Assembly: GCA_030065195.1 (NCBI GenBank)
Contig: JASJDE010000002.1
Span: forward strand, 1 to 45,975
Origin: Erythrobacter sp.
GTDB lineage: Bacteria; Pseudomonadota; Alphaproteobacteria; Sphingomonadales; Sphingomonadaceae
Length of the DNA stretch: 45,975 nt
Reading direction: 5' to 3'
How positions within the stretch are numbered: position 1 is the stretch's first letter; each line of letters opens with the position of its first letter. The notes beneath the pieces are model-generated. The model saw only the letters and a program-made list of their open reading frames with translations. It was not told the DNA's origin and did not search any database. The translations under genes and the position numbers were made by a program. This document shows positions 14,919-23,908 of this stretch, piece after piece.

Positions 14919-15908
14919 ATGGGCAACGCTGAGTGCGAGCAGGCCGACTTCTCATATGACGTGGCGCAGGATTCGGCCGGACTGCCTGCGCGCGTTGCGA
15001 TTTTCGCGGATAGGCAGATCACGCGTCGCGTAATCGCGGATGACTTGGCCGGGGCCGGATTTCGCACTTTGGACGGTGGAGAGATCACCGTGCTGCTCGA
15101 CGGGCCGATCACCATGCTTGGGGATGTGGTGATGGTCGATTGCCCGGTGGTCGATGGGGCAGCTCTGGCGGCGCTGGCGCGGCTCGACATGCGTGCAGCT
15201 CGGGCCGGAGCACAGTTGATCGTGTCGACATCGCTCGAAGCTCTCGACGATGTGTTTGCCGCGCTCGATCAGTCGAATCCACAGATTCTCGTGCAACCGA
15301 GCCGGGCCGAACGAGTCGTGGCGGTGGGTCGTGTGCTCGGCCATGTGTCGCAAGCACGCGTGCGCGAAATGACCGAGGAAGACCGGCTCAAATTGCTGAG
15401 ATTGTCGCAGCAGGTCGAGGCAATTGCGCAGGAGCTCGACCGGATTTCGGGCGATGAAGCCGAACCCAAGCGGTTGAGCGAATTCAAGCAGGAATGGCGT
15501 GGCCCGCAGGACATATCGCCGCCTCTGGGAAAGCCGCTTGGTCGTACGGCCAACCATCCGCTTCCCGATCCCCGCCTCGTTCGTCGGATCATCGCCAATC
15601 GTCAGGCACGTGCGCGGTTCTTCGATAGCGAACTGTTTGCCGATCCGGCGTGGGACATGCTGCTGGACCTGACGGCGGCGCACGCCGAACATCAACGCGT
15701 TTCCGTTACGTCGCTATGCATCGCGGCGGGCGTCCCTGCGACCACCGCGCTTCGCTGGGTTAAGCAGATGGTCGAGAGCGGCATTTTCGAACGCATCGCC
15801 GATGCATCGGACAAACGCCGCGCCTTTATCGCGCTCAGCGATCGGACGGTCGACGCCATGGGCCGGTATTTCGCTGCGATCGAGAACCCGTTGGCGGCAG
15901 CGGCTTAA
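14919..15908 (+). CDS. Receiver-like / MarR-type winged-helix regulator, probably SOS-controlled
   Basis: A 329-residue cytoplasmic protein. Residues 25-145 look like a degenerate response-receiver fold (VAIFADRQITRRVIADDLAGAGFRT, the acidic strand VVMVDCP, then LIVSTSLEALDDVFAAL). Residues 148-175 form a helical linker rich in charged residues. The C-terminal 100 residues are a MarR-like winged helix (VSVTSLCIAAGVPATTALRWVKQMVESGIFERI followed by the wing SDKRRAFIALSD). It therefore binds DNA and may sense a signal through the N-terminal domain. GGAGG precedes the ATG by seven bases. The gene is preceded by a promoter covered by a LexA-type box, so induction by DNA damage is expected. Its targets are unknown; the divergent ECF sigma operon is the closest candidate. 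Confidence 0.85.
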   Translation: MGNAECEQADFSYDVAQDSAGLPARVAIFADRQITRRVIADDLAGAGFRTLDGGEITVLLDGPITMLGDVVMVDCPVVDGAALAALARLDMRAARAGAQLIVSTSLEALDDVFAALDQSNPQILVQPSRAERVVAVGRVLGHVSQARVREMTEEDRLKLLRLSQQVEAIAQELDRISGDEAEPKRLSEFKQEWRGPQDISPPLGKPLGRTANHPLPDPRLVRRIIANRQARARFFDSELFADPAWDMLLDLTAAHAEHQRVSVTSLCIAAGVPATTALRWVKQMVESGIFERIADASDKRRAFIALSDRTVDAMGRYFAAIENPLAAAA

Positions 15909-15958
15909 GCCCGCACCGATTGTCGGTTCAGGACGATCTCCGCGACAAGGCGGACCGA

Positions 15959-16405
15959 TCAGCAGGTCTTTCGCTTGATACCAACAGGCGTGCTTACCGT
16001 GCTGTTCCTTGCGAAGACGACCTGATCCTCAGGCGGGAGCTTTTCGAATAGCTTAATGTCGTCCAATCGGCGCTTTGAGTGGACTTCGGCGAGGAACTCG
16101 GCTCGCTTTCGCCTCGCGCTGCGATAGGCCTCGGCATCGAATGGGTCGCTCCAGGCGGCTTGCCTGACCTCATCCTGGTAGAGATTGAAGTTGGTCGCGA
16201 GGTGTTCTACTCGCTTCTCGGTCATGTCCTCGATCATGATTTCGACGGCTTGCTGCGAATAGCATTGCCTTTCCAGCCGCTCTCGCCTCCTCTCGACTTC
16301 TCGCTCGAAACTGACGGTGCCGGGAGCCGGGGACCGTGGAGGCGTGGGCGTCGGCTCGAAGACGAGCTGAAATGCCAGGGCGGGGACAATCATCCATGAG
16401 ATCAT
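15959..16405 (-). CDS. Secreted hypothetical protein with charged helical body
   Basis: A 148-residue protein with an N-terminal hydrophobic signal (MISWMIVPALAFQLVFEP), a Pro-rich linker and a strongly charged, probably helical body (EREVERRRERLERQC, AYRSARRKRAEFLAEVHSKRRLDDIKLFEKLPPEDQVVF). The helical periplasmic layout faintly resembles Spy/CpxP-like stress proteins, but no LTxxQ motif is present, so I do not assign it. One internal Cys and a C-terminal Cys could form a disulfide. The ribosome-binding site GGAAGGAAA is correctly spaced. It is convergent with the winged-helix gene at 50 bp. Confidence 0.68.
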   Translation of the reverse strand: MISWMIVPALAFQLVFEPTPTPPRSPAPGTVSFEREVERRRERLERQCYSQQAVEIMIEDMTEKRVEHLATNFNLYQDEVRQAAWSDPFDAEAYRSARRKRAEFLAEVHSKRRLDDIKLFEKLPPEDQVVFARNSTVSTPVGIKRKTC

Positions 16406-16484
16406 AGGCCGTTTCCTTCCGGCCTGACGGTATTGCTGAAGCGGTCAATTTGTCCAGCGCCGTTAGTGACTTGCGACCTTGGCG

Positions 16485-17345
16485 CTATTCGATGCCCTGC
16501 AGAATGACAGTGAGTCGAGAGGGCGATGCCGAGCCGTGGTCAACGCATTTGGGATACTTGGCCGGATCAGCTTCGGCCGAGGCAGGATCGCCCGAACACG
16601 AAGTCCGATCGCAATGAATGCGTTCCGCATCGGCCCGCGCTCGCCCGAGAATGGCCGGAGCGATCGTGCCACGGATGCAAACAGCATCGGCTTCTCCGAG
16701 TAGCCGGGATTGACCCACCGTCAGGTCGTCCGGATCGTCACTCGAAACATGGATCACACGCCAGCCGGCAAGCTCCTCGATCTCATTGCCCTCGGCCCAG
16801 TGCTCCACGCGCAGATGCGATTCGGGATCGATCGGGTCCAGTGTGCCGCCTTGGCGCAAGGCTTCGTCGATCGCGCGTCGGCGCTCGCCGCTCTCCGGAA
16901 TTCGCTGGCGTAGCTTTGGACGTACCGCGAACAGCGCCTGTGCGAGTTTGCCGATTGTCGCAGGAAGGAACCGTTCGAGCCGCAATCGGACATGCTTGGC
17001 GAGGCCGGCAGATGCACCGCCTGTGCCCACCGCGATCAGCAAAGGGTTGCGATCGAGAATGCTCGGCGTGGTGAAATCGCATAATTCGGGGCGGTCGACG
17101 ACATTGACGAGCATTCCGGCGCAGCGAAGATTGATCGCCGCCACTTCGCAGGCCTTGGGATCGTCGAAGGCGACGAATGCGATCCGCACCCCTTCGTCCA
17201 CCGCCTGAGCCTGCTCGTCGATCACGATCCCGCCGGCGCGCTCGACCAGTCGCCTCTTCGGTTCAGCCGCCACGCCTTCGCCCAGCACCAACACTTTCTG
17301 TCCATCGATCCGATGGAACAGCGGGAGGCTTTGCAGCTCAGCCAT
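16485..17345 (-). CDS. Precorrin-2 dehydrogenase / siroheme synthase N-terminal domain protein
   Basis: A 286-residue protein matching the N-terminal half of CysG (Met8p-like): LPLFHRIDGQKVLVLGEGVAAEPKRRLVE is the NAD-binding start. It is followed by NVVDRPELCDFTTPSILDRNPLLIAVGTGGASAGLAKHVRLRLERFLP, the dimerisation/active region. It oxidises precorrin-2 to sirohydrochlorin and inserts iron to form siroheme for sulfite/nitrite reductases. The C-terminal methyltransferase half of full CysG is absent. About 100 residues with little family resemblance follow the core, including a Cys/Arg-rich end. The gene lies 6 bp downstream of lysA and is probably co-transcribed with it. Confidence 0.82.
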   Translation of the reverse strand: MAELQSLPLFHRIDGQKVLVLGEGVAAEPKRRLVERAGGIVIDEQAQAVDEGVRIAFVAFDDPKACEVAAINLRCAGMLVNVVDRPELCDFTTPSILDRNPLLIAVGTGGASAGLAKHVRLRLERFLPATIGKLAQALFAVRPKLRQRIPESGERRRAIDEALRQGGTLDPIDPESHLRVEHWAEGNEIEELAGWRVIHVSSDDPDDLTVGQSRLLGEADAVCIRGTIAPAILGRARADAERIHCDRTSCSGDPASAEADPAKYPKCVDHGSASPSRLTVILQGIE

Positions 17346-17351
17346 GCGGCA

Positions 17352-18611
17352 TCAGGCCAGCCATTCAGGCACGCGTTCGGCGTCCATGATTGCGCCCGCC
17401 TCGATCCGGTCGGCAACTACCGCGAACTTGTCGCCATCGACCAGCACCTCGGCGACGAAACCGCGCGAATTGTAGCTCGATGCCATGGTTGCGCCGTAGG
17501 CCCCGGCCGTACGGAAGACGGCGAGATCGCCGCTTTCAAGCCTGTCGCAGTCGCGGCCCATCGCGAAAGTGTCGCCGGTCTCGCAAATGGGGCCGACGAT
17601 GTTGGCCGTCATCTTCGCGCCATTCGGCCCGACTGCGACGAAATCGTGATACGCGCCGTACAGGGCGGGGCGGGCGAGGTCGTTCATCGCCGCATCTACG
17701 ATCACGAACGGATTGTTGAGCCCGCGCTTTATCCGCACCACGCGAGTCAGCAAGACCCCGGCATTGCCTGCGATCACCCTTCCGGGCTCGAAAATCAGGG
17801 TGACGCCCCAGTCCTTCGTCACCCGTGCGACCATTTCGCCGTATTCCGACGGGGAGGGGGGGTGCTCACCGGCCTTGTAGGGTACGCCCAAACCTCCTCC
17901 GAGATCGACATGCGTAATGGCGTGCCCGGCGCCTCGCAGCGAGGTGACCAGCCCTCCGAGCTTGGTGAAAGCGCGTTCGAGCGGCGCCAGGTCGCCCAAC
18001 TGGCTGCCGATATGCACCGCCACGCCGCGCAGGTTTACGCTGGGCTTGCTCGCCAGCAGTCCGAAGATCTGCCCGGCCTGATCGATTGGGACACCGAACT
18101 TGTTGTCGGCCTTTCCGGTCGAGATCTTGTCATGCGTCCCGGCATCGACGTCCGGGTTGATCCGCAACGCGCATTGCGCCGTCACGCCCATCTCGGCGGC
18201 GAGCTCGGCAAGTTCGAGGCCTTCCTCCTCGCTTTCGATGTTGAATTGCCCGATTCCGGCCTCGAGCGCTTCGGCAATTTCGCGCCGAGTCTTTCCCACG
18301 CCTGAGAAGACGATCTTGTCGGGAGCCATTCCGGCGGCGAGCGCGCGGCGCATCTCTCCGACTGAAACGACGTCAGCGCCGTAGCCCTGGCGCTGCAGCA
18401 CTTTCAGCACCGCCAGGTTGGGATTCGACTTTACCGCAAAGGCGATCAGCTTGTCCGGTACGCCCGCCAAGCCGTCGCGAAACACCTGCGCGTGACGCTC
18501 CAGCGTCGCGCGCGAATAGACGTAAACCGGCGTGCCGACCTCTTCCGCTATGCGCGGCAGCGGCACGTCCTCGGCGTGCATCACGCCGTCCTTCAGGGCA
18601 AAATGGTCCAT
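17352..18611 (-). CDS. lysA: Diaminopimelate decarboxylase
   Basis: A 419-residue fold-type III PLP enzyme that decarboxylates meso-diaminopimelate to lysine in the cytoplasm. The PLP lysine is Lys61 in IAFAVKSNPN. Further hallmarks are the phosphate-binding glycine-rich motif HVDLGGGLGVPY, the specificity region EPGRVIAGNAGVLLTRV and the catalytic Cys in GPICETGDTFA. Length is normal for bacterial LysA. It stands in the run argH, LptM-like lipoprotein, lysA, siroheme gene, with gaps of 12 bp or less, so it is transcribed from an upstream promoter near argH. The argH-lipoprotein-lysA order also occurs in other alphaproteobacteria. Confidence 0.96.
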   Translation of the reverse strand: MDHFALKDGVMHAEDVPLPRIAEEVGTPVYVYSRATLERHAQVFRDGLAGVPDKLIAFAVKSNPNLAVLKVLQRQGYGADVVSVGEMRRALAAGMAPDKIVFSGVGKTRREIAEALEAGIGQFNIESEEEGLELAELAAEMGVTAQCALRINPDVDAGTHDKISTGKADNKFGVPIDQAGQIFGLLASKPSVNLRGVAVHIGSQLGDLAPLERAFTKLGGLVTSLRGAGHAITHVDLGGGLGVPYKAGEHPPSPSEYGEMVARVTKDWGVTLIFEPGRVIAGNAGVLLTRVVRIKRGLNNPFVIVDAAMNDLARPALYGAYHDFVAVGPNGAKMTANIVGPICETGDTFAMGRDCDRLESGDLAVFRTAGAYGATMASSYNSRGFVAEVLVDGDKFAVVADRIEAGAIMDAERVPEWLA

Positions 18612-18623
18612 ATTTGTGTCAGT

Positions 18624-18860
18624 CTATTCGGGTGGCAGGTCGAACGGATCGTCTTCGCGCTCTTCCGAGCGGCGACGCAATTCAACACTACGCTCCGGCG
18701 CGGCAAGGGTTTCCAGTTCGAGCAATTGCTCAGAACTCGGCTTTTCGTTTGCGCCGTAGGGTGCAACCGGCAGGCTCGCGTTTTCGAGCGGGGCGAGTTG
18801 CGCCCGCGAGCCGCAGGCAGCGAGGCACAGGACGCATCCGAGAAGCAGTGTTTTCCGCAT
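18624..18860 (-). CDS. lptM: Small lipoprotein, LptM-like
   Basis: A 78-residue protein with a type II signal peptide ([16 protein letters not shown]) whose lipobox LAAC gives Cys16 as the lipidated residue. The mature part is short, Pro/Glu-rich and acidic, ending DDPFDLPPE. Tiny lipoproteins of this kind sit between argH or dapF and lysA in many proteobacteria. In E. coli the counterpart (YifL, now LptM) helps mature the LPS translocon LptD. The start overlaps the argH stop (TAATG), and lysA begins 12 bp after its end. The gene is real; the LptM role is inferred from size, lipobox and location only. Confidence 0.78.
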   Translation of the reverse strand: MRKTLLLGCVLCLAACGSRAQLAPLENASLPVAPYGANEKPSSEQLLELETLAAPERSVELRRRSEEREDDPFDLPPE

Positions 18861-20287
18861 TACCTGTCCATTCCCAACTCGGCGCGCGCCTTCTGCACCT
18901 GCAACCTTACCTGCTCCGGGGCTGTTCCGCCATAGCTGGAGCGCGCTTCGACCGAGGCATCGACCGAAAGCGTCTTGAATACCCTTTCGTCGATCCGCTT
19001 ATCGATCGCCGTCAGGTCGGAGAGCGGCAGTTCGTCGAGAGCCACGCCGCGTTGCTCGGCCAGCTTCACCGCCGCGCCAGTGATATGATGTGCCTCGCGA
19101 AAGGGAATGTCGACTTCGGCTACCAGCCAGTCCGCCAGATCCGTGGCAGTGGCGTAGCCGAGTTCCGCTGCCTCGCGCATCCGCTCCACGTTGAAGGTCG
19201 CATCGGCTATCATCCCGGTCATCGCGGCGACGGAGAGCTCCATCAGCCCAGCGGCTTCGAACACCGGCGGTTTGTCGTCCTGCATGTCCTTCGAATAGGC
19301 CAGCGGCAGGCCTTTCATTGTCACCATCAACGCCGCCGCGCAGCCGATCACCCGCCCCGCATGCCCGCGCACCAGCTCGGCGGCGTCGGGGTTCTTCTTC
19401 TGCGGCATGATCGAAGAACCGGTCGAAAGCGCGTCGGGCATCCGCACGAAGCCGAAGGGCTGGCTGGCCCACAGGATCAGCTCTTCGGCCAGCCGCGAAA
19501 GATGCAGCGCGCACTGGCTGGCGGCGAACAGGTAGTCGAGCGCAAAGTCTCGGTCAGACACGGCGTCGAGCGAGTTGGCGGTCGGCCGGTCGAAACCGAG
19601 CGCTTCGGACGTCGCATCGCGGTCGATCGGAAACCCGGTCCCGGCCAGCGCCGCCGAACCGAGCGGACTCTCATTGAGCCGCGCCCGCGCATCGGACAGC
19701 CGCGACCGATCCCGGCGGAACATCTCACAATACGCCATCAGGTGATGCCCAAGTGTCACGGGTTGCGCGGTCTGGAGGTGGGTGAAGCCGGGCATGATGC
19801 TGTCGGCATGCTCGCCCGCACGGGTGACGAGCGTGCGCTGCAGGTCGGCCAGCCCCGCATCCATCGTATCCAGCGCCTCGCGCACCCAAAGTTTGAAATC
19901 GGTCGCGACCTGATCGTTGCGGCTGCGCGCGGTGTGCAGGCGTCCCGCTGCGGCGCCGATCAATTCCGCCAGCCTCGCTTCGGTGGTCATGTGGATGTCT
20001 TCGAGGTCCCAGTCTTCGGGCACGCCCTCCGCTTCGTACTCGGCAGCAATCTGCGCGAGGCCATCGGCAATCGCCCTCGCATCCTCGGCGCTGACGATAC
20101 CCTGCTTCGCCAGCATCGCAACATGCGCCTGCGAGGCTGCAATGTCTTGCCGCCACAACGCCTTGTCGAACGGGATCGAGGCATTGATTTCGCGCATGAT
20201 CGCGCTAGGTCCTTCGGCGAACCTGCCGCCCCACATCGCGTTGGAGGCGCCACTATCGGAGTTTGGCATGTCCCGTTCGTTGCTCAT
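18860..20287 (-). CDS. argH: Argininosuccinate lyase
   Basis: About 475 residues from the ATG at 20287; starts at 20269 or 20236 (just before WGGRF) are also possible. The enzyme splits argininosuccinate to arginine and fumarate, the last step of arginine synthesis, and belongs to the fumarase/aspartase superfamily. Visible blocks are [59 protein letters not shown] and the superfamily signature [12 protein letters not shown] carrying the catalytic serine loop. Whichever start is used, its 5' end abuts or overlaps the divergent thioredoxin gene, so the two promoters must lie inside each other's coding sequence. AAGAG before 20287 favours that start slightly. It heads the argH-lptM-lysA-siroheme run. 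Confidence 0.94.
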   Translation of the reverse strand: MSNERDMPNSDSGASNAMWGGRFAEGPSAIMREINASIPFDKALWRQDIAASQAHVAMLAKQGIVSAEDARAIADGLAQIAAEYEAEGVPEDWDLEDIHMTTEARLAELIGAAAGRLHTARSRNDQVATDFKLWVREALDTMDAGLADLQRTLVTRAGEHADSIMPGFTHLQTAQPVTLGHHLMAYCEMFRRDRSRLSDARARLNESPLGSAALAGTGFPIDRDATSEALGFDRPTANSLDAVSDRDFALDYLFAASQCALHLSRLAEELILWASQPFGFVRMPDALSTGSSIMPQKKNPDAAELVRGHAGRVIGCAAALMVTMKGLPLAYSKDMQDDKPPVFEAAGLMELSVAAMTGMIADATFNVERMREAAELGYATATDLADWLVAEVDIPFREAHHITGAAVKLAEQRGVALDELPLSDLTAIDKRIDERVFKTLSVDASVEARSSYGGTAPEQVRLQVQKARAELGMDR

Positions 20288-20849
20288 CGCTCTTGCACCG
20301 GCCTTGCTGTTGGCGGGGTGCGATACGGCCCCGGACGAGACTTCGCAACGGGAGAGCGAAAGCGCGACGAGCGAAGCGCCTGCCCCGCCGCCGCTGCCTG
20401 GCCGGATCGTGCGCGCGCAGGCGGGCACCGAAATCCCCGAATTGACGTTTCAGGACCCGGATGGAAAAGCGCTTGCGCTGGCCGATCTGAGAGGCACGCC
20501 GGTGCTGCTGAACCTGTGGGCGACGTGGTGCGCGCCGTGCCGGGTGGAGATGCCGCTGCTCGACGAGTTGGCGAGCGTGATGGGCGACGACCTCAAAGTG
20601 CTGACGATCAGCCAGGACATTCGCGGCGCCGAAGTGGTCGCGCCGTTCTTCGCGCAGAACGATTTCGAGAATCTCGAACCGTGGCTCGATCCCGATGCCG
20701 ACCTCGCGGTGCAGTTCACCCAAGGCGGGCTGATGCCGACCACGATCCTGTTCGACGAGGAGGGCAGGGAAGTGTTCCGCGTCGCGGGCGACTACGAATG
20801 GAACAGCGAAGACACGATCGCGGAGATCCGCGAGGCGCTTGCGAAATAG
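20268..20849 (+). CDS. TlpA-like thioredoxin-fold lipoprotein
   Basis: A 193-residue protein with a lipoprotein signal (LLLAGC, Cys18) and a low-complexity Ser/Glu/Pro linker (19-45). A TlpA/ResA-type thioredoxin domain follows, with the redox motif WCAPC (Cys88, Cys91), the cis-Pro region [12 protein letters not shown] and the fold-specific insert. Such proteins keep periplasmic thiols reduced, for example in cytochrome c or cytochrome oxidase assembly, while anchored to the membrane. GGAG lies nine bases before the ATG. The ATG shares two bases with a possible argH start (CATG), an extreme divergent overlap. It is convergent with tRNA-Val, 15 bp away. Confidence 0.92.
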   Translation: MSRSLLIALAPALLLAGCDTAPDETSQRESESATSEAPAPPPLPGRIVRAQAGTEIPELTFQDPDGKALALADLRGTPVLLNLWATWCAPCRVEMPLLDELASVMGDDLKVLTISQDIRGAEVVAPFFAQNDFENLEPWLDPDADLAVQFTQGGLMPTTILFDEEGREVFRVAGDYEWNSEDTIAEIREALAK

Positions 20850-20864
20850 TGGGATTGGGTGCCG

Positions 20865-20937
20865 TGGGCGATGACAGGCTCGAACTGCCGACCCTCTCGG
20901 TGTAAACGAGATGCTCTACCAACTGAGCTAATCGCCC
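20865..20937 (-). tRNA. tRNA-Val (anticodon UAC)
   Basis: On the minus strand the acceptor stem GGGCGAT pairs with ATCGCCC. The D-arm is TTAGCTCAGTTGGTAGAGC. The anticodon stem TCTCG/CGAGA encloses TTTACAC with anticodon TAC. The T-arm GGCAG-TTCGAGC-CTGTC has one G-U pair. The discriminator base is A, and the CCA tail is not encoded. 73 nt. Confidence 0.96.
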
Positions 20938-21047
20938 CACGGCCAGAGCTTCGCAATCGCGAAGCGGTGGCAGCCATGTAGCGTGCGAATCTTGAAAATC
21001 AATTGCTGTCTGGCCTGCCTGCGTCCGGAGCGCTATCGGCGCCCTTC

Positions 21048-22019
21048 ATGGGCATCCCAAATCTCACGGTTCTCGCCACGGGTGGCACTATCGCGGGCAA
21101 GGCCGATTCGGCCACCCGGCACGACTATCGACCGGGCCAGATCGGGATCGACGAATTCCTGTCGCTGGTCGAAGATCTCGGGATCGAAGCGAACCTCAAA
21201 GGCGAACAGATCGCCAATATCGGTTCGGAGGATATGTCGCCGGAAATCTGGCAACGCCTTCACGACGCCGTTTCCGCTGCGATTGTCGATCCAGACTGCG
21301 ACGGAGTGATCGTCACCCATGGGACCGACACGGTCGAGGAAACGGCGTTCCTGCTCGACCTGACCCTGCCGACGAGCAAGCCGGTGGTGCTGGTCGGCGC
21401 GATGCGTCCGGCGACGGCGGTGGGCTATGACGGCCTCAGGAACTTCGCCAATGCGATGCGCGTGGCGAGCGATGCCGAGGCTGCGGGCCGGGGCGTGTTG
21501 GTGGTGATGGGCGACCGGGTCTTCGCCGCGCGCGACGTGCGCAAGACGCGCACCCGCGGCACCGATGCGTTTCAGGGCTTCCCGCGCGGTTCGGTGGGCC
21601 TCGTGACACCAAGTTCGCTCGACTGGTTCGGCGCGCCGTGGCGCAGGAGCGAGGCGGCACGCTTCGCGTTCCGCGCGGACCTGCCCGACGTGCCGATCCT
21701 GTTTGTCCATGCGGGCATGACGCCCGATTATGTCGAACGGCTGGTGGTCGATGAAACACGCGGCGTGGTCGTGTCAGGCGTGGGCGAGGGCAATATGCCC
21801 GAACCGGTGCGGAAGGCGCTGGCGGCTAGCGGTATGCCGGTGGTCCGCGCCAGCCGCGTCGACGAAGGGCTGGTCGATCGCGAGCCGGAGGACGACGAAA
21901 ACCGATTCGTTGCCGCGCGCGCACTCAACCCGCAAAAGGCGCGGATATTGCTGCAAATGCTGATTGCGGCAGGCGAGGTCGAGCCCGCCGCGATCCAGCG
22001 TGCGTTTGATCGGCCTTAG
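21048..22019 (+). CDS. Asparaginase
   Basis: A 323-residue enzyme hydrolysing asparagine to aspartate and ammonia. Both active-site signatures are clear: VLATGGTIAGKAD near residue 10 (nucleophilic Thr) and GVIVTHGTDTVEETAFLLDL (second Thr, Asp). There is no signal peptide when started at the ATG 21048, so it is probably cytoplasmic. Starting further upstream (21003) would add an unlikely N-terminus in the region next to the tRNA. The sequence groups with the bacterial AnsA/AnsB asparaginase/glutaminase family; which kinetic type it is cannot be decided. Its last 4 bp overlap the convergent membrane protein gene. Confidence 0.92.
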   Translation: MGIPNLTVLATGGTIAGKADSATRHDYRPGQIGIDEFLSLVEDLGIEANLKGEQIANIGSEDMSPEIWQRLHDAVSAAIVDPDCDGVIVTHGTDTVEETAFLLDLTLPTSKPVVLVGAMRPATAVGYDGLRNFANAMRVASDAEAAGRGVLVVMGDRVFAARDVRKTRTRGTDAFQGFPRGSVGLVTPSSLDWFGAPWRRSEAARFAFRADLPDVPILFVHAGMTPDYVERLVVDETRGVVVSGVGEGNMPEPVRKALAASGMPVVRASRVDEGLVDREPEDDENRFVAARALNPQKARILLQMLIAAGEVEPAAIQRAFDRP

Positions 22020-22342
22020 AGCATCTGGCGGACCATGAACTTGAACACCCGATAGAACACAATGCATGCAGTAAACAATGGAAACAAAGGGATATAAACA
22101 ACCGAAAACATGAACATTCCCGCAAACTTGCCACCCATTAGGAGACCTCCTAGCGGCACGTCTGCCAGAAAGCAGTTCACCGGTATGGATATGAACGACG
22201 CGACGAGCCAGAAGGTCATGAATCCAACGGGATGGGCTCCAGTTTGGTCCACAAATGCGAGCCACATTATGAAAAACGCGGCAAGCCCCCAGACGATTGC
22301 CATACCCGCAATGCCGGGGTTTAACTCCGAGCTGTCCGTCAT
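22016..22342 (-). CDS. Small membrane protein
   Basis: A 108-residue protein started at the ATG 22342, which follows GGGGACC. It has three to four hydrophobic segments (MAIVWGLAAFFIMWLAFV, VGFMTFWLVASFISIPVNCFL, MFMFSVVYIPLFPLFTACIVFY) and a short basic end. There are no catalytic motifs and I do not recognise the family. The local DNA is more AT-rich than its neighbours, which may mean more recent arrival. It is convergent with asparaginase, overlapping by 4 bp. Confidence 0.7.
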   Translation of the reverse strand: MTDSSELNPGIAGMAIVWGLAAFFIMWLAFVDQTGAHPVGFMTFWLVASFISIPVNCFLADVPLGGLLMGGKFAGMFMFSVVYIPLFPLFTACIVFYRVFKFMVRQML

Positions 22343-22397
22343 GTAGGTCCCCGTCTTTAGAACTTCGTGTTGCAAATCCCCCAAGGTGAATTTGCTT

Positions 22398-23507
22398 TTA
22401 CCCCTGCGGCGTCACCAGGTACTTCTCGCCGGTCTTCATCTGGCGATAATCGGTGATCGCTTCCTTGGTCAGCATCTGTTCGAGATTGACCTTGGCCTTG
22501 TAGCTCGACGCAAACGTCGTGGTGAGGTTCTGCTGCACGCGGGTGCGCATCTTCACGACCGTCTCCATCCCGGCCTTGGCGAGGAACGGCGTCAGCAGCC
22601 AGCCCTGCACGCACCATTGCAGGCCGTAGGACGGCGTCAGGATTGTCGGGCCGAGATCGAGCCGCCCGTACATGTACATCTTCTTGTCCTGGTTGGAGCC
22701 GTAGCGCGAATACTCGTCCATCTGGCTCGCGGCGACCTGCTCCATCGCCTTCAGCACATTGTCGGTGTTCTGTCCGCCACCGATCGGATCGAAGCCGAGG
22801 AACGCGCCGGTTTCCGCGATCGCGGCGCGCAGCTGGCTCATGTAGTCGTCGTCCGAGGAGTTCACGATGTACTGCGCGCCGAGACCCTTCAAGAGGTCGA
22901 CATGCTCCTGCTTGCGGACAATGTTGACCAGCTTCATCCCGTCTTCGAGGCAGATCTTGTTGAGCATCTGGCCGAGGTTTGAGGCAGCGGCGAGGTGCAC
23001 GATCGCACCGTGGCCTTCCATCTTCGCGGTTTCGACGAAGCCCAGCGCGGTCATCGGGTTGACGAAGGAGGACGCGCCGGTCTCGCTGTCATGGTCGCCC
23101 AGAGGCAGGCACATCATGGCGTCTGCAATGGCGTACTGGCTGAAGGCGTTACCGGGTACGCAGGCGACGCGCTGGCCCATCAGTGCCTTGGCCATGTCGC
23201 TGTCGCCGGTCGCGATGACCGTGCCGGCGCCCTCATTGCCCGCAGGCAGGCGCTGTCCGTGGCGGCCCCTTTGCCCCGACAGGAACGGTTCGGGCATCTT
23301 GGCGATAACCTTGCCCGGCGAATACTCGGCATTGTCGAAATCGGCCGCGCTGGTGAGGATCGCCAGGTCCGACGGGTTGATCGGCGCGGCTTCCATCTGC
23401 ACCAGCACCTGGTTGCCGGTCGGCGCGGGGAAAGTCTCTTCGCTGATCTCCAGCGTGAGATTTCCATCGGCACTCAAGGTGGTGAAGAGCTGTTTGCCCG
23501 TGGTCAT
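22398..23507 (-). CDS. Zinc-independent MDR-family oxidoreductase (quinone-reductase-like)
   Basis: A 369-residue medium-chain dehydrogenase/reductase. The GroES-like N-terminal half has ETFPAPTGNQVLVQMEAAPINPSDLAIL and NEGAGTVIATG. The nucleotide-binding half has AIVHLAAASNLGQMLNKICLEDGMKLVNIVR and a GADYIVNSS-like block. The zinc ligands of alcohol dehydrogenases are absent, which fits NAD(P)H:quinone or enoyl reductase activity. The usual GxxGxxG motif is altered to AAASNLGQ, as in some divergent members. The substrate is unknown. Its ATG overlaps the stop region of the upstream membrane-protein gene, so the two are co-transcribed, and truA-fmt precede them closely on the same strand. Confidence 0.85.
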   Translation of the reverse strand: MTTGKQLFTTLSADGNLTLEISEETFPAPTGNQVLVQMEAAPINPSDLAILTSAADFDNAEYSPGKVIAKMPEPFLSGQRGRHGQRLPAGNEGAGTVIATGDSDMAKALMGQRVACVPGNAFSQYAIADAMMCLPLGDHDSETGASSFVNPMTALGFVETAKMEGHGAIVHLAAASNLGQMLNKICLEDGMKLVNIVRKQEHVDLLKGLGAQYIVNSSDDDYMSQLRAAIAETGAFLGFDPIGGGQNTDNVLKAMEQVAASQMDEYSRYGSNQDKKMYMYGRLDLGPTILTPSYGLQWCVQGWLLTPFLAKAGMETVVKMRTRVQQNLTTTFASSYKAKVNLEQMLTKEAITDYRQMKTGEKYLVTPQG

Positions 23508-23905
23508 TATTCATTCTCCTCTGAAATCTGGTCTGGCGTGGGGGCGCGTGGAATTGTTTCGACCAACAGAACCATCAGCGCCCAGATGGCAAGGGTGGGT
23601 TGCAGCTTGGGGACTTCGGTGATGTCGAACAGGTCGACGGCGATGTAGGGCAGGAAGGCAATGCTCAGCGCGGTCGTGATTGCGTTGAACAGTTTGTACT
23701 CGCTCGATCCGAGATAGAGGATCATGATGACGATCGCGGAACTCAGCACGAGCAGTCCGATGAAATCGCGGACCTCGACATTCTCCGCGCCGACCAGGAC
23801 GAAACCCAGCACTGCGCCGAAGACAATGTTCATGCCTTCGATATTGGCGCGGTATTCCCGCTCTGTGATCCGAAAGCTGGGCGGCATCTTGTACCAGTTT
23901 GCCAC
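23507..23905 (-). CDS. Hypothetical membrane protein
   Basis: A 132-residue protein with a soluble N-terminal segment (MANWYKMPPSFRITEREYRANIEG). Four hydrophobic stretches follow: MNIVFGAVLGFVLVGA, FIGLLVLSSAIVIMILYLG, ALSIAFLPYIAVDLF and TLAIWALMVLLVETI. It is not a family I recognise. It is 3 bp from truA on one side and overlaps the oxidoreductase by one base on the other, so it belongs to the fmt-truA-membrane protein-oxidoreductase run. Function unknown. Confidence 0.75.
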   Translation of the reverse strand: MANWYKMPPSFRITEREYRANIEGMNIVFGAVLGFVLVGAENVEVRDFIGLLVLSSAIVIMILYLGSSEYKLFNAITTALSIAFLPYIAVDLFDITEVPKLQPTLAIWALMVLLVETIPRAPTPDQISEENE

Positions 23906-23908
23906 GCC

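Noticed and set aside
18614-20905. 763-codon open frame on the plus strand opposite argH and lptM
   Set aside because: It is antisense to argH and out of frame with the TlpA-like gene. It has no motif or ribosome-binding site.
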